DNA of 64,000 nucleotides from Dipteris shenzhenensis (Eukaryota > Polypodiophyta > Polypodiopsida > Gleicheniales): assembly GCA_047967505.1 (NCBI GenBank), contig CM106541.1; one strand, written 5' to 3'. This document shows positions 1 through 11,964 of the stretch, one piece after another; position 1 is the first letter of the stretch; the number at the start of each line of letters is the position of its first letter. The translations under genes and the position numbers were made by a program. The notes under the pieces are model-generated. The model did no database searches. It was given only the letters and a program-made list of their open reading frames with translations, and had not been told where the DNA came from.

Positions 1-1110
1 AATATACTTCCTCCCACAAGTCTCCTTTCAAGAAGGCATCCTTGACATCCATTTGCTATAATTTCCATCCTTTTGAAGTAGCCAATGCTATCACAGTTCT
101 CATGGTAGCCGTCTTGGCAACTAGGTTTAATGTCTTCTTATAATCAATGCCATATGTTTGTGCATATCATTTTGCAACAAGCCTTGCCTTATACCTACTA
201 ATTATACCATCACCATGGTGCTTCACCTTGTACACCCATTTATAGCCAATGGGTTTCTTTCCTTTTGGCAATGGCAAAAGATCCCAAGTACCATTCAAGT
301 CAAGTGCATCCATCTCTTCATCCATTGTTGATTCCCATTTAGCATGACCACAAGCCTCTTTATAACATGTAGCCTTAGCACTCTGCATTATGTTTGTCAT
401 GTATGCATAATTATGTGTTGCATAATTCTGAAATCCAAAGCTCTGCATTGGATACTTCACCCTGCTTAATCGACGTAAAGTTTGCTCATTTGTAAGCCTC
501 ATTTTTTGCACACCAAGTGTTCTTACTTTTGGTATGCCAAACTCATCATCTAAGGACTCTGCACAATTAGAGTCATTGTTCACAAAATTGTGGCCAACAA
601 TATTTTCAAGAATTATGTGTCATTCATCAATCTTTGCTCTCACTTTTTGCTTACTTGCTGAGTCTTAAGATAACAAATCAACACCTTTTACTAGCACTCT
701 CAACCTCCCTGACAAGGGTTCATTTTCATAGCATTACTACAGTACTGTCCTAGTCCACTCAAGATGCATGATTCTTGCTGTGCACTAGTGCCAACAACAT
801 CCTTTTCAAGCTTCATTTTAGTACCTCCGTTAGGTGGTGCATCCCAAGATTCCATCTCTTTGCATACAACATCCCTGCTCATTCTAAATATTTGTGTGAT
901 AGGGTTGTAACAGTGATACCCCTTTTGCTCTATTGAGTGTCAAGCTTTCTCCTCAACTCATCTGGTATATGCACATATGCAACACATCTAAAAACTCCAA
1001 AGTGTGGCACATTTGGTTTTCTACTAGTATACTTCTCCTCTGGTATCATATCACTTGTTTGGTAGGACACAAAATGTGCTAGGACACTTTTATGCCTATT
1101 AACCTTGTCA
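1..1110 (-). pseudogene. Copia retrotransposon pol fragment (integrase end to reverse transcriptase start)
   Basis: Decayed part of a Ty1/Copia polyprotein, cut by the window edge. The longest open stretch (167-583, minus) carries the start of the Copia reverse transcriptase domain, including GTWDLLPLPKGKKPIGYKWVYKVK and RYKARLVAK-type motifs. Positions 1-166 continue in another frame with the residues that normally lead into the MDVK-AFL-GDL block. Positions about 897-1030 resemble the end of a Copia integrase (FGVFRCVAYVHIPDELRRK). At least one frameshift and several stops break it. Its wording differs clearly from Copia-A, so it is a separate family. No LTR is visible inside the window. 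Confidence 0.75.
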
Positions 1111-1378
1111 CTTCCTAGAATTATTCAAAGGTGTTGATGAGGTATTTTGGGTTTTAATTATTTTCCATAATAGCTTATATGAAAGGCGTATATGTAGGGT
1201 GGGTCTGGAGCAATAGATACACCAATATTGGGGCTACTTAAAAAATGGAATCTTCCATGCATATTATAGCCCTGCATCCGTATTCAAAATGGGAAGTTGG
1301 GAAACAAGTGCATCTACACAGCCACTTCTTGTTTCACCAAAAGTGCACCCCATCATTTTGAATGATAGAAGTTTGGAT

Positions 1379-1548
1379 TGAGAAAACTCTTAATGGAAGC
1401 AGAACGGAAGAGGGAGAGAGAGAAACAGAGAGCCACACAAGTTTTTTGTGGGTGCAAAACACCCTAATCTTCTTTTTCATTCATTTATATATGTGTTTGA
1501 GTATTGTACATAATTGGGGTAAAGGCATAGTGACCTTTAACCCCCACA
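1379..1548 (-). repeat. Copia-A 3' LTR
   Basis: 170-bp LTR matching 7120-7289, beginning TGTGGG and ending TCTCA in element orientation. It includes a CT-rich stretch (about 1408-1430) and an AATGAATGAAAAAG block. Its terminal bases differ slightly from the other copy. TGGAT lies directly outside it. Confidence 0.93.
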
Positions 1549-1559
1549 ACCTCCCACTT
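1549..1559 (-). other. Copia-A polypurine tract
   Basis: On the minus strand this reads AAGTGGGAGGT, directly before the TGTGGG start of the 3' LTR. Position and purine content fit the primer for plus-strand DNA synthesis. Copia-E has the same tract at 50066-50076. Confidence 0.8.
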
Positions 1560-1601
1560 AAAGGACAATGTGCCTTTAAGGAAGAACAACCAGTGAGCAT
1601 A

Positions 1602-4600
1602 CTATCCAATGTCCATCAATACATGACAATACTCAAACCAATGACTAGGTAGACTCTTCGTTAGCCTATCTGCAGGGTTATCATTTGTATGAACCTTGAC
1701 AAGCTCTATGTGCTTGTCCTCAAGTACCTTCCTGATGAAATGGTACCTAACCTCAATGTGTTTGGTCTTTGCATGAAAGACCGGATTCTGTGCTAGCTGA
1801 ATAGCACTCATGGAATCACTATGCAATGTCGCTACACGTGTATGAATCCCCAAATCTCCCATTAGCCGATCAAGCCATATAGCCTCCTTGCAACACTCTA
1901 TGGCTACAACAGCCTCTGTGGTAGACAAAGCAATGCACTTCTGTGTGTGAGACATCCACGACACTGCACCACCTGCAAAGGTGAACACATAACCAGAAGT
2001 GGATCTCCTGCTATCCACATGCCCTGCATAGTCTGAATCTATGTACCCAAGTACACGCATGTCTCCTCTACCAAAGTAGATGCACATCTCCTTGGTACCC
2101 TTCATGTACCTCATGATGCACTTAACTGCCTCCTCAATGCCTCTTTCTTGGATTAGCCATATACTGGCTAACAAGTCCCACTGCAAATGCATTGCCTGGT
2201 CTAGTAGCTATCATAGCATACATAAGACTCCCAACTGCTAATGCATAAGGAACCTTGGCCATCATGGCCTTCTCCTCATCTGATTTGGGACTATCTGTAT
2301 GAGTCAGTTTCACATATGGAGGCAATGGATTACTCATTGCCTTCTCCCCCTCCATATTGAAACGTTGCAATACTTTTGTAAGATACTCCTTCTGTGAAAG
2401 CCAAAGGAGTTTCCTACTCTGATCACGTGTGATGTGCATACCAAGAATATGACCTGCAAGCCCAAATCCTTCATATCAAAGGCCTCATTCAACTTGGCCT
2501 TTAATGCATCTAGCTTATAAGTATTCTTGCTAGCCAATAGCATATCATCCACATATAGTGCTAGGAGTATCAGGCTATTATCCTTAGCCCTTTTAGTGTA
2601 GAGACAGTGATCAATTTCACTCCTTCTAAAACCCTGGGACCAAATTAAAGCATCAAACTTCTGATACCATTCTCTAGGCGCTTGCTTAAGACCATAGAGA
2701 CTCTTCTTCAGCTTGCAAACTAAATGCTCTTTGCCCTTTTCTTCAAAGCCTTTCGGTTGCACCATGTAAATTTCCTCATGTAGATCCCCATGCAAGAAAG
2801 CTGTCTTGACATCCATCTGCATAAGCTCCATATCCTCTACTGCCACTAGTCTAAGCATGCATCTAAGTGTGGTCATCTTCACAACCGGAGAGAATATCTC
2901 ATCAAAGTCCACACCCTTCTCTTGCTTGAACCCTTTAGTAACCAAATGGGCCTTGTACCTAGGCACATCATTACCTGTGACCATCTTGTAGACCCATTTA
3001 CATGGCAATGCTTTCTTTCCATGTGGCAAAGAAACCAAGTCCCAAGTCTTATTCTTCATAAGTGAACTCATCTCTGATTGCATAGCATACTCCCACTTGC
3101 ATTGATCCTCACACATCATAGCCTCTCTATAGCAAGAAGTCTCCCCGCAATCAGTAAGCATCACATAGTCTACCCCTGGAACAAACCTATCAGACGGTCT
3201 AGACACTCTAGATGATCTTCTCAAGGGCATTTCAACTTGCTGTCCCACTTGCATATCAGCCACATTTGGCTCATCATTTCCACCAATAGATGATCCATCA
3301 TCTACCCTTGATTGTATACCTGTGGGAGTACTTGGTGGTACCATTTCTTGCATATTTGGTGCATGAACAGCTTGTTGTCTATCAACATATGTAGGTGGAT
3401 TCACATCTTGGAAAGTGATTCTCCTCATTTCCACATCCCTCATGGGTGCCTTATGCATCTTCTTCTCATTGAAGGCTACATCATGGTTGTATATGATCTT
3501 CTTTGCTTCTGGATCCATTAGATGATAGCCCATCTCTCCACTTTCACCATAACCCAGAAAGATGCATTTCCTAGACTTAGGATCTAGCTTCTTTTGAAGC
3601 TCTTTTGGCACATGTGCATATGCCTCACACCCAAATATACACAAATGAGAGTAAGAGAGCTTCTTGCCACTCCATGCCTCTTCAGGAATACCACCATCCA
3701 AACTCCTACTAGGTGATCTATTGATCACGTGCACTGCAGTCTTCATTGCCTCAGCCCAAAAACCACCAGAAAGACTTGCATTGGAAAGCATGCATTGCAA
3801 CCTTTCTTGAATAGTACGATTCATTTTTTATGCAACTGGATTTTGCTCTAGAGTATGAGGGGAAGTGAGCTCCCTCTTAATTACACATGTATCACAGAAA
3901 TGCTGAAAGTAATGAGAGAGATACTCTCCACCATTGTCAGTCCGTAGGCATTTAAGCATTCTACCTGACTGATTCTCAACCAAGGCCAGCCATTTCTGAA
4001 ATACCTGGAACACATCACTCTTCCAAGCTATAGCATAAGCCCACACTTTCATAGTTGCATCATCAATGAATGTCACATAGTATTTAGCCCGCCTAATGAC
4101 CGTGTAGGCATGGGACCACATATGTCTGAATGCACCAAATCAAGCTTTTCAAACTCTCTTTCCCCTTCTTTTATGGGCTGATTTAGTCTGCTTCCCATAG
4201 AGACAGTGCTCACAAAATTCAAAATAAGAGAAACTTAAATGTGGTACATAACCCAAACGACATAAGAGTTTCATCCCATTTTGGCTCATATGGCCCAACC
4301 GGCAATGCCATAAAGAAGTGCTTGGCTACTCGGTTATCGCAACAACATGATCAAACACCACTAATACATGCAAGGGATACAAAGTCCCACACTTGGCACC
4401 CCTGGCCAAAAGCATAGAGCCCTTCTAAATTTTCCAACTCCCAGAACCAAAGATGGTCTGAAACCAAGCATCATCTAGTTGACCCATTGAAATGAGACTC
4501 TTGGTCAGCTTAGACACATGTTTCACATTTTTCAAAATAAATGCAGACCCATTTGCAAAAGAAAACTTTATGTCACCTACTCCCGCTATGTTACATGCAT

Positions 4601-5678
4601 AGTCATTTCCAAGATGCACACAACCTGTCTTTCCACTGTCATAAGTGGAGAACCATTCCCTATGGGGAGTAACATGGAATGAAGCACCAGAATCCAAAAT
4701 CCAATCCTGGGAATATGCATCATTTGAAGTGGTAAGCAACTTTACAAATAAACTAGATATGAAGAGAATGTCAATGTCACTATCATGTGTGATTGCATTG
4801 ATCTCCTCGATCTGCACTTTTCCTTTATCCTCCCTTGGACCCTTTTCCTTCTGATTTGCACCCGAATTTGCATTCTTTTTCTTATCCTTTTGCTCTCTTT
4901 TAAGCTTGTAGCAATCCTTTTTCATGTGGCCCTTCTTGCCACAATATTGACACTTAATGTTCCGTGCCTTGGACTTGCTATGGGACTTCCCTCTTTCTTG
5001 AAACTTCCCCCTAGACTACGATCTGTCCCTTTGCACATTTAAGGCTGCATGCTACTTGTTGCCTTCCATTGGCTTCCGTCTAATCTCCTCGGCCAACAAG
5101 CTACCAACCACATCATCAAAGTTCAATACTCCACTAGGTGCAAAGTTACTAGTAGCAGTACTAAAAGTATCCCATGAGGATGGTAATAAGCATAAGAGAA
5201 ATATTGCCCTCATTTTCACATTGAAATTCAGCTTTTGAGCTTGCAGTCGACTAAAAATGATATTAAATTCATTCAAGTGCAAAGCTATGGATACTCCCTC
5301 CTTCATGTGCAGCTCAAACAATCTCTTCATGAGATAGACTTTGTTTGAGGTAGTCTCTTTCTTATATGTAGCACACAACTTTTTCCATAAAGCTTTCGTA
5401 GACTTTTCAGTGACTACTGTGAAATAAACTGTCTCCCCAAGATGAAGTCTAATGGTAGACTTTGCCAATGCATCCAACTCATTCCATTCATCTGTGGACA
5501 TAGTTGCAGGCTTAGCTACAATCCCTTGCAAGGGTTTTATCTGCTTCTTTGGAATAAGAACATCCCTTATCTGTTCTTTCCACAAAGAAAAGTTTGTCCC
5601 ATTAAACTTTTTAATGCTGAAAAACTCCTTTTCAGACATGGAAGAGGATGCCATGATGCAAATAAAGCAAAATCCCAA
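1602..5678 (-). pseudogene. Copia-A gag-pol polyprotein, broken
   Basis: Degraded Ty1/Copia polyprotein. Gag lies at 5678-5052, with a possible start at 5678 or 5654. A CCHC zinc knuckle (CQYCGKKGHMKKDC) follows near 4913-4956. The protease motif WILDSGASFHVTP is near 4700. Integrase follows (about 4400-3600), with FIDDAT and LRTDNGGEY blocks. Reverse transcriptase (about 3050-2450) includes MDVKTAFLHGD and YVDDMLLAS. RNase H (2192-1602) includes the DSDYAGHVDSRRSTSGYVF block. Most pieces share one frame. Breaks include TAG stops at 5052 and 4425, a TAA at 3828, a frameshift between 4121 and 4425 and another near 2440. Family assignment is secure. Confidence 0.9.
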
Positions 5679-7105
5679 ATGCTAGTGCCTGCAAGAGAGA
5701 ATCACACCAAATACTAGATGCACCCAAATGTGTATGCCACAATAGAGTAAAATATCACCAAAACTCAAAGCTCAAAGCATCAAAAGATACAGCTAACTCA
5801 TGTGCATGTACTATGCATCCATATGAGCAAATCTGGCCCAAAAGAAAATGCCAACTGCAATGGCAATCCAAAATGCCAATAAGTGCCAAATGGCTCAAGC
5901 ATAAACACCATCCATGGGCATATGCATCAACAATATCTCATCCAAGAGAGCATAACACTATCAGTGCATCAACTGCAATGTATCAAAGCTGTCCCTCAAC
6001 ATAAAATAGCATCCATGTGCAAAGCGTCCATAAAAAATAGCATCCCACAAGGCAATCTAGGCCTATCAGCACATTCAATAAGAATCGCAATGCATCCAAA
6101 TGGCCTATAAATCATCCACTACAACCCAATGCACACCACGAATGAGTGCACACAGCAGCTCAAACTACAACCAAAGTGATTTGCATAAGGTATGCTTAAG
6201 AAATCATGGTCCCATGGCAATGACCGCTACTGAAAATAGAACTTGAGATGCCTCAAAACATGGGCACCATTGCATAATTGGACTTAGCAAGACAATCTAC
6301 AAATATCTCTCTTTTGTTGGAACTCCAAAATCCCGACCGATGAGTGAGAAATGGAAGTCAACACTTATCCACTGCCATGTGGCATAAATCTAAGGTTTCA
6401 AAACCTTAGAATGAAAAATGCATAACAGAGAGACGAAATCAAATACACAAAGATCTATAACTCTGAAAATACTCCACCGAATCATGCAAGAACTAAAAGG
6501 TAGGGGTTTTTAGGCGTCCGGAATGCAATGCAATAGATGGTTTTAGAAACCGTGGTCCCAATCACTGGGTCCAACACACAGACTTAAAAACGTTTTTGAA
6601 AACTGAACTGTTTGTAAACTCCACCGGAGTGCGAATGATGAGCAACATAGAAGTTTTAGGACTCCTGAGTCCACCAGAATTGACAAATCTGCAAATGGTT
6701 GCTTCAAACTTGAGTTCCAACACCTAGGTAGAAAAACGTTGAAACTGACACAGTGAGTCTGAAATCCAACGAAATGATCCCAAATTCAAGAATGAAGGTG
6801 TTTCCAAGTTCCTAAAGTGAAATGGACACCAAAAGCAGGCAATGGTTGCCTCTACAAGTCAATACGGAGTCTCTGTCATCGGAACAGGGAAAAGCTTTAA
6901 AAAATGACTTTTTCTTTGAAAACACTTAATAGGCTCTCAAAACCACTTCGTAAAACCAAAGTGACTTTTCCAAAGGTTCCTTCAAGGTCTCTACACACTC
7001 AGATGCAAGTAAAGTCACCCACAAAGCTTCCAATAGAGCTTCTCCTTCCTCTCACACAGCTGCTGAGCTTCCATGCATTTACGCACGCTCAGCTAGATCA
7101 CCCAG
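5679..7105 (-). other. Copia-A untranslated leader
   Basis: About 1.4 kb between the primer binding site and gag. No convincing coding frame is seen. It aligns along its length with the leader of Copia-E (44551-45963), so the length is a family trait. In both copies a pyrimidine-rich TCTCTTGCAG lies about 30-40 bases before the gag start; it resembles a splice acceptor, so a leader intron is possible but unproven. Confidence 0.7.
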
Positions 7106-7117
7106 GCTCTGATACTA
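7106..7117 (-). other. Copia-A primer binding site
   Basis: On the minus strand this reads TAGTATCAGAGC, just inside the 5' LTR. It differs by one base from TGGTATCAGAGC, the site complementary to the 3' end of plant initiator tRNA-Met that is common in Copia elements and is exact in Copia-E. Confidence 0.88.
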
Positions 7118-7119
7118 GT

Positions 7120-7289
7120 TGAGAGTGCTCTCAATGGAAGCAGAACGGAAGAGGGAGAGAGAGAAACAGAGAGCCACACAAGTTTTTGATGGGTGCAGAA
7201 CACCCTAATCTTCTTTTTCATTCATTTATATATGCGTTTGAGTATTGTACATAATCAGGGTAAAGGCACAGTGACCTTTAATCCCCACA
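7120..7289 (-). repeat. Copia-A 5' LTR
   Basis: 170-bp LTR paired with 1379-1548, TG...CA in element orientation, adjoined by TGGAT at 7290-7294. In element orientation it ends GAGAGCACTCTCA, a short inverted repeat, followed by the primer binding site. Confidence 0.93.
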
Positions 7290-9566
7290 TGGATTCTGTT
7301 CCACCCATTAATGATGCATGCCTCTACTAATTTTTCTTTCTACATTGATGCATGTAGCTTTGTATCTATTATGCTTTGGATCCCTTGGGTTTGATTCTAT
7401 TGAGTTGAAAGTAGTTCATTTTGGTGTGGGATTGTATGGAGCTCTTTTTGTTGAGGAACATTTGTATTTCATGCTTAGTGCGTGCCTTGTTTTTATGGAC
7501 ATAGAGTGACTCTTTGTAGGTTCTGCACATTGTTGGTTAGGTACCCAAAGTTCTTGTAGCATATTGCATGGTCTATCAATGGTTTCCAGTTTTGTTGGAA
7601 CAGGGGGATTCTCGGCTTTCTTGATGATTTTTTTGAACTTATGCATCTCCCATGTACACCAAAAAATGTGAGGCATGATATACTATGCTTGTTCATACTA
7701 TGCCTATGAGATCTACATTCATGTAATCTCAAATGTTGATATAAAATACTCACAAAATTTGTTATTCTTAAACCACTTCTCCATTTAGACATTTCAATGT
7801 ATAGGTATTCTTCATAAGAGGACGATTGCAATGTTTATTATCGTTTATGTATACATGGTAAGAGAGGTTAGCCTATAGCCATTGAGAAAATGTTTATTGT
7901 GACCAAAGGTCTTAAAGGAGTGAGAAAGGAGCTGGATTTATCTTAATGTGATGCATTTTCATAACAAAATATTTATATCACATGCAACTTACAAAAAAGA
8001 AAGGAATGTTTAGGGAAACTTGCACAGTGGAATGAGTCAAAATGAAAAAATCATTACAATTCATTTATATCTTCATTTGAAGTTCATTTTACAATCATCA
8101 TTTTTTGAAGGCATACTCTCCCATTATGATGGTACCACTTGAGATGTGAACAAATGGGTATCCTCTTGAATTTTGAATGTCATTTATTGGAAGGATTATT
8201 GCTACATGGTATCTTTCTAGAATATGTGCCAAGTCCAATGAGAGTGGCAAATTATTAAAGCTCCTACAAATATCCATCATTTCTTGTAGAAGATACATGA
8301 AGGCATGAGAAAGAGTGGGTCCTTATGGAAAAGGTCATACATGTTTATGCTATGGGAAAAAGGAAGGGGAGAAAGGTTATTGAGCAATGTATGGAATCTT
8401 GTGCTCATTGCAAAATACACATCATGGATGATGTACACCCAACCGCATTTTTTGTAGTCCTTACCATAATTTCACACATAGTTTATTTAACCACCACAAG
8501 CACACAGTTTATAGCTATAGGCCCCTTATAAAAGGCAAAGGAAAGACCAGTAAGAGGTTTGCTCTTATTGCATAATGTTTTGTATGAAGAAGATAGAATC
8601 ACCCTTCACTATTTGGCCACCATGGCAAGAAAGGTATAAGGATTTATGACATGAATGTAGCTTGGGCCAAATGAAAGGTTTTTATTTGATTTGAGAACTA
8701 GGAGATTGGGACCGGGGATGAAAGCTATATAACAAAGGGCAAAGCATCATTCTTTGGATAAGAATTGAAATTCGGTAAAGATCAAAGGGGTGATTTGTTT
8801 TGCTTGTATAGAATTCAATTTGAGGGTAGTGGTGGTGGTAACCTTTGTATAGTGTCCTCATAATTTGGAAGTTGGTCATGCTATGTTCGAGAAATTTTGA
8901 GCTATACACATGCTTCCTTAGTGATTGTGTAGTTTAAGATTAGTGCCTTTGCCATTGATAGACTTGAATAAGTTTGGCCCTTTAATGAATGCTTGTTCTA
9001 CTTGAGGGTTTGGACATTAATGGCTCACAATGGTTCTCCTATGCCCCCCTTCCCCTCCGTGCTTTTCGCCCCCTCATTGATCTTTTTAAAAACACAAAAA
9101 ATAAAGCAACTTTGGTCGATGCTTCATATTGGAAGAGAATTAGGTTGTAAGATAATAGCCTCAATAACACGATATATGCCTAAAAATATAAGGCAAATTG
9201 AGAATATAATTTTTCACAATGTGATTTTCATAATTAAAAAGTAGTTCTCATCAGACCAAAAGAAAAAAACATGATCCCAAGTTCACAGTCGGACTAACCC
9301 TACAATCCCAAAGTCAACTTGATAGGCTAAAATGTCCTTTCTCAAAAAATTTCAAATTAGTAATGGTTAATTCTTCCTAAATAATGAACCAAATAAAATC
9401 AAAATCATTTGTTATCAATTGAGAGACTAAACTTTCATTGATAGTCGTTTTGGACACTATGATGTTAAAAGTTGTCATAAGATTGAGAACTAGAAGACAA
9501 GAAGCAAAGAGTTATGTTCACACCACCATCTTCTCCAACATGGTCTTGGAGCCACATAATCCCTCT

Positions 9567-9638
9567 CAACTTCTTACACTAACCATTGAAGTTTCAAAGT
9601 TCCAACTTCTTATACTAACCATTGAAGTTTCAAAGTTC
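9567..9638. repeat. 36-bp direct tandem duplication
   Basis: The unit at 9567-9602 is repeated at 9603-9638 with one difference (C to T), followed by a few bases of a third start. It looks like a recent local duplication. Confidence 0.9.
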
Positions 9639-10156
9639 CAACTAGGTTCTACCCAATTTAGTGTTACCACATGAAGGACTTGGAAGTTGCTTAGTGTGAA
9701 ATTTACAAGCTTGATCACTTTTTCCCTTTTGGTCACTATGTTTAGAATGGTTTTTGTACTGTGTGTGTGTCCATCGACACCTCTCAATCGCCAACAAGCA
9801 CAATCCTCTTCAGGTGGGATCACTTTGCATAGAGTAGTTGCACTCAGCATCCGCGACTACCCAGGCCATGCCTCAGGCGCCCTTTCTATGGACAAATTCA
9901 GGCCATCATTGCATGGCATCGAAGGCATCTGTCAAGATGTGCTGATCTCTTTGGCCCACATAGCATCATGATGGATATATTGGGATGAGCAGGAGAGAAT
10001 AGCATCTCAGATAGTTTATATCTATAGAGTTTCTCTCTTCATTCCATTTCTACCCCTAGTTAGAATAGAGTTGATTCCATTAGTGTCTTTGTCTCTCACA
10101 CTCTTTTACTAATGAGACTTAGATGTATATCTTGGCCTCTTGAAGACCCTAATATA

Positions 10157-10190
10157 CCTTTCTTTCTTTCTTTCTTCCTTTTTTTCTTTC
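10157..10190. repeat. TTTC-rich microsatellite
   Basis: Imperfect run of CTTT units with a longer T tract, about 430 bases upstream of the GT34 start codon. Confidence 0.85.
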
Positions 10191-10585
10191 GCTCGATGTG
10201 TCCAAAGAAGTGAGCTAAAGTTGAGGGGTGGGGGTGCATGATGTAGATCATCAGTAGCACAACAAGCCTATCTCCAAATTAAGAGGGAAAACCATCATCA
10301 GGAGCACAACAAAAGATAGTGGCCGCCGCTCATCCTTTGGGTTTCCATGATGCTGCCATACGATGGTGCGTATCGCTTTTCTCCTTTGACTTCGTCGCCC
10401 ACTTCCTCACCATCGCCCTTTCTACCCACCCCCACAGCTTCATCTTTGCATTGCTAGCTGCCATGCATCTCCCTCACATTACCAGCTTTCGACGTATCCC
10501 TACTAGCTTCTGGCCTGTTGCCATTTCATTGTCCATGTTGTGAATCCTCTGCAAGACGTTTCCTTCATGATCAGCTGGCCGTAAG

Positions 10586-10604
10586 CACACACACACACAC
10601 ACAC
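10586..10604. repeat. CA dinucleotide microsatellite upstream of the GT34 gene
   Basis: Uninterrupted CA run of 19 bases that ends 22 bases before the ATG at 10627, so it probably lies in the 5' untranslated region. Such runs often vary in length between individuals. Confidence 0.9.
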
Positions 10605-10626
10605 AGTCAAATTTAGTCTGCCCACA

Positions 10627-11964
10627 ATGCAAACCGTTTCCCCAGCTTCCAGTTGGAAGGGATCTCCAATTCTTAAGATCCGCCACCTCAGGAAGACTTT
10701 TCACAACTTCCTCTTGACCACAGTGTGTGGGTTCATGACAATCCTTGTTCTTAAAGGCACAAGCGGATTCGAAAACGCTGCTCAGGAGAGCATGCAGACG
10801 AAAGAGCAGTTTGGACAACTAAACTTGCACAGGGAACAGCCCGTTCGGGTGCTGGCTGAGCTGATAATGGAAGAAAAGGAAACATCGAGCCCGGATGTCG
10901 ACGGTAGAAGGGATGAGCAGAAGCCAGACTCTGTAATCAAATCTTACAGTTTTTGGCCGAAAGTATCCGACTGGGACAAGCAAAGGATGGAATGGCTGCA
11001 GAGAAACGTCGAGGATGCTAACAATCCGAATGATAAACCTCGCATCCTTCTTGTCACCGGTTCTCAGCCATCCGCTTGCGATAACCCGGCGGGCGATCAC
11101 TTCCTGCTCAAATCCCTCAAGAACAAGATCGACTATTGCCGGCTTCACGAAAATATTGAGATTTTTTACAACGTCGCCCATCTGGACTCGGAGATGAGTG
11201 GATTTTGGGCCAAGCTTCCGATTGTGCGCAGCCTTATGTTAGCTCATCCAGACGTGGAATGGTTTTGGTGGATGGACAGTGACGCCCTATTCACTGACAT
11301 GGCCTTTGAACTGCCCATGGAGAAATACAAAGATCATAATCTCGTTCTGCATGGGTGGAATGAGCTCGTGTACACTCAGAAAAACTGGATCGGGCTTAAT
11401 ACCGGAAGCTTTCTGATCAGGAATTGTCAATGGTCACTGGACATTATGGATGCATGGGCAACAATGGGTCCTAAGGGAAGGATCAGGAAAGAGTCAGGTC
11501 GTCTTCTCTCTAAAGCTCTCGCTGGGCGACCAGATTTCGAGGCTGACGACCAGTCCGCTCTGATCTATCTCCTTGTGTCGCAAAGATCGCAGTGGGCGAG
11601 CAAGGTGTTCCTGGAGAACGCCTACTATCTTCATGGATACTGGCTGATTCTAGTGGATCGATACGAGGAGATGCTCCAAAAGTATCAGCCTGGACTAGGA
11701 GACGACCGGTGGCCGTTTGTGACGCATTTTGTGGGATGCAAGCCTTGCAGCAGCAGCAGCAACAAACTTGCGGTCGATCAGTCGACAGAAAGGTGCTTGA
11801 AGCAGATGGAGCGAGCTTACAATTTTGCAGATAACCAAGTACTGAAATTCTATGGGTTTGAGCACGAGAATTTGGAGACTTCCAAGGTGAAGAAGATCGA
11901 AGGCGACGCCAAACTCACTGCAGTAGCTGATATCCGAGATTTTAAAGTCACATTGCATGGATGA
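10627..11964 (+). CDS. GT34 glycosyltransferase (xyloglucan xylosyltransferase / galactomannan galactosyltransferase family)
   Basis: Encodes 445 residues in one exon. GT34 enzymes are type II Golgi membrane proteins that transfer xylose or galactose from UDP-sugars to hemicellulose backbones. A short N-terminal cytosolic part is followed by one hydrophobic segment (about residues 27-43), a variable stem (about 45-125) and the catalytic domain (about 135-370). Visible hallmarks are the metal and nucleotide-sugar binding DSD in WFWWMDSDALFTDM (residues 217-219), NWIGLNTGSFLIRNCQWSLD, EADDQSALIYLL, NAYYLHGYW and THFVGCKPC. The length fits the family. The frame is intact and richer in GC than its surroundings. 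The first ATG leaves a plausible cytosolic tail before the membrane anchor. The motifs favour a xyloglucan 6-xylosyltransferase, but donor and acceptor cannot be fixed from sequence alone. Confidence 0.95.
   Translation: MQTVSPASSWKGSPILKIRHLRKTFHNFLLTTVCGFMTILVLKGTSGFENAAQESMQTKEQFGQLNLHREQPVRVLAELIMEEKETSSPDVDGRRDEQKPDSVIKSYSFWPKVSDWDKQRMEWLQRNVEDANNPNDKPRILLVTGSQPSACDNPAGDHFLLKSLKNKIDYCRLHENIEIFYNVAHLDSEMSGFWAKLPIVRSLMLAHPDVEWFWWMDSDALFTDMAFELPMEKYKDHNLVLHGWNELVYTQKNWIGLNTGSFLIRNCQWSLDIMDAWATMGPKGRIRKESGRLLSKALAGRPDFEADDQSALIYLLVSQRSQWASKVFLENAYYLHGYWLILVDRYEEMLQKYQPGLGDDRWPFVTHFVGCKPCSSSSNKLAVDQSTERCLKQMERAYNFADNQVLKFYGFEHENLETSKVKKIEGDAKLTAVADIRDFKVTLHG

Larger units (their letters stand above)
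1379..7289 (-). mobile_element. Copia-A: complete but broken Ty1/Copia LTR retrotransposon
   Basis: A 5.9-kb element with 170-bp LTRs at both ends (1379-1548 and 7120-7289), each starting TG and ending CA in element orientation. The 5-base sequence TGGAT flanks it on both sides (1374-1378 and 7290-7294), a perfect target-site duplication. A primer binding site lies inside the 5' LTR and a purine tract precedes the 3' LTR. The internal part holds a leader of about 1.4 kb and one gag-pol frame in the Copia order gag, protease, integrase, reverse transcriptase, RNase H. The frame is broken, so the copy should not act on its own. Copia-E (44442-50245) is a relative in the opposite orientation. 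Confidence 0.95.
7290..10312. other. Intergenic stretch without recognised genes
   Basis: AT-rich sequence with only short frames that I do not recognise. It begins with the genomic side of the Copia-A insertion. It contains a 36-bp direct duplication (9567-9638) and a TTTC-rich tract (10157-10190). Positions 9700-10310 are less AT-rich and could hold the 5' region of the GT34 gene or an old LTR, but no defined signal could be supported. Confidence 0.6.

Noticed and set aside
10819-11181. Minus-strand frame opposite the GT34 gene
   Set aside because: Shadow of the conserved GT34 coding frame; no motif of its own.
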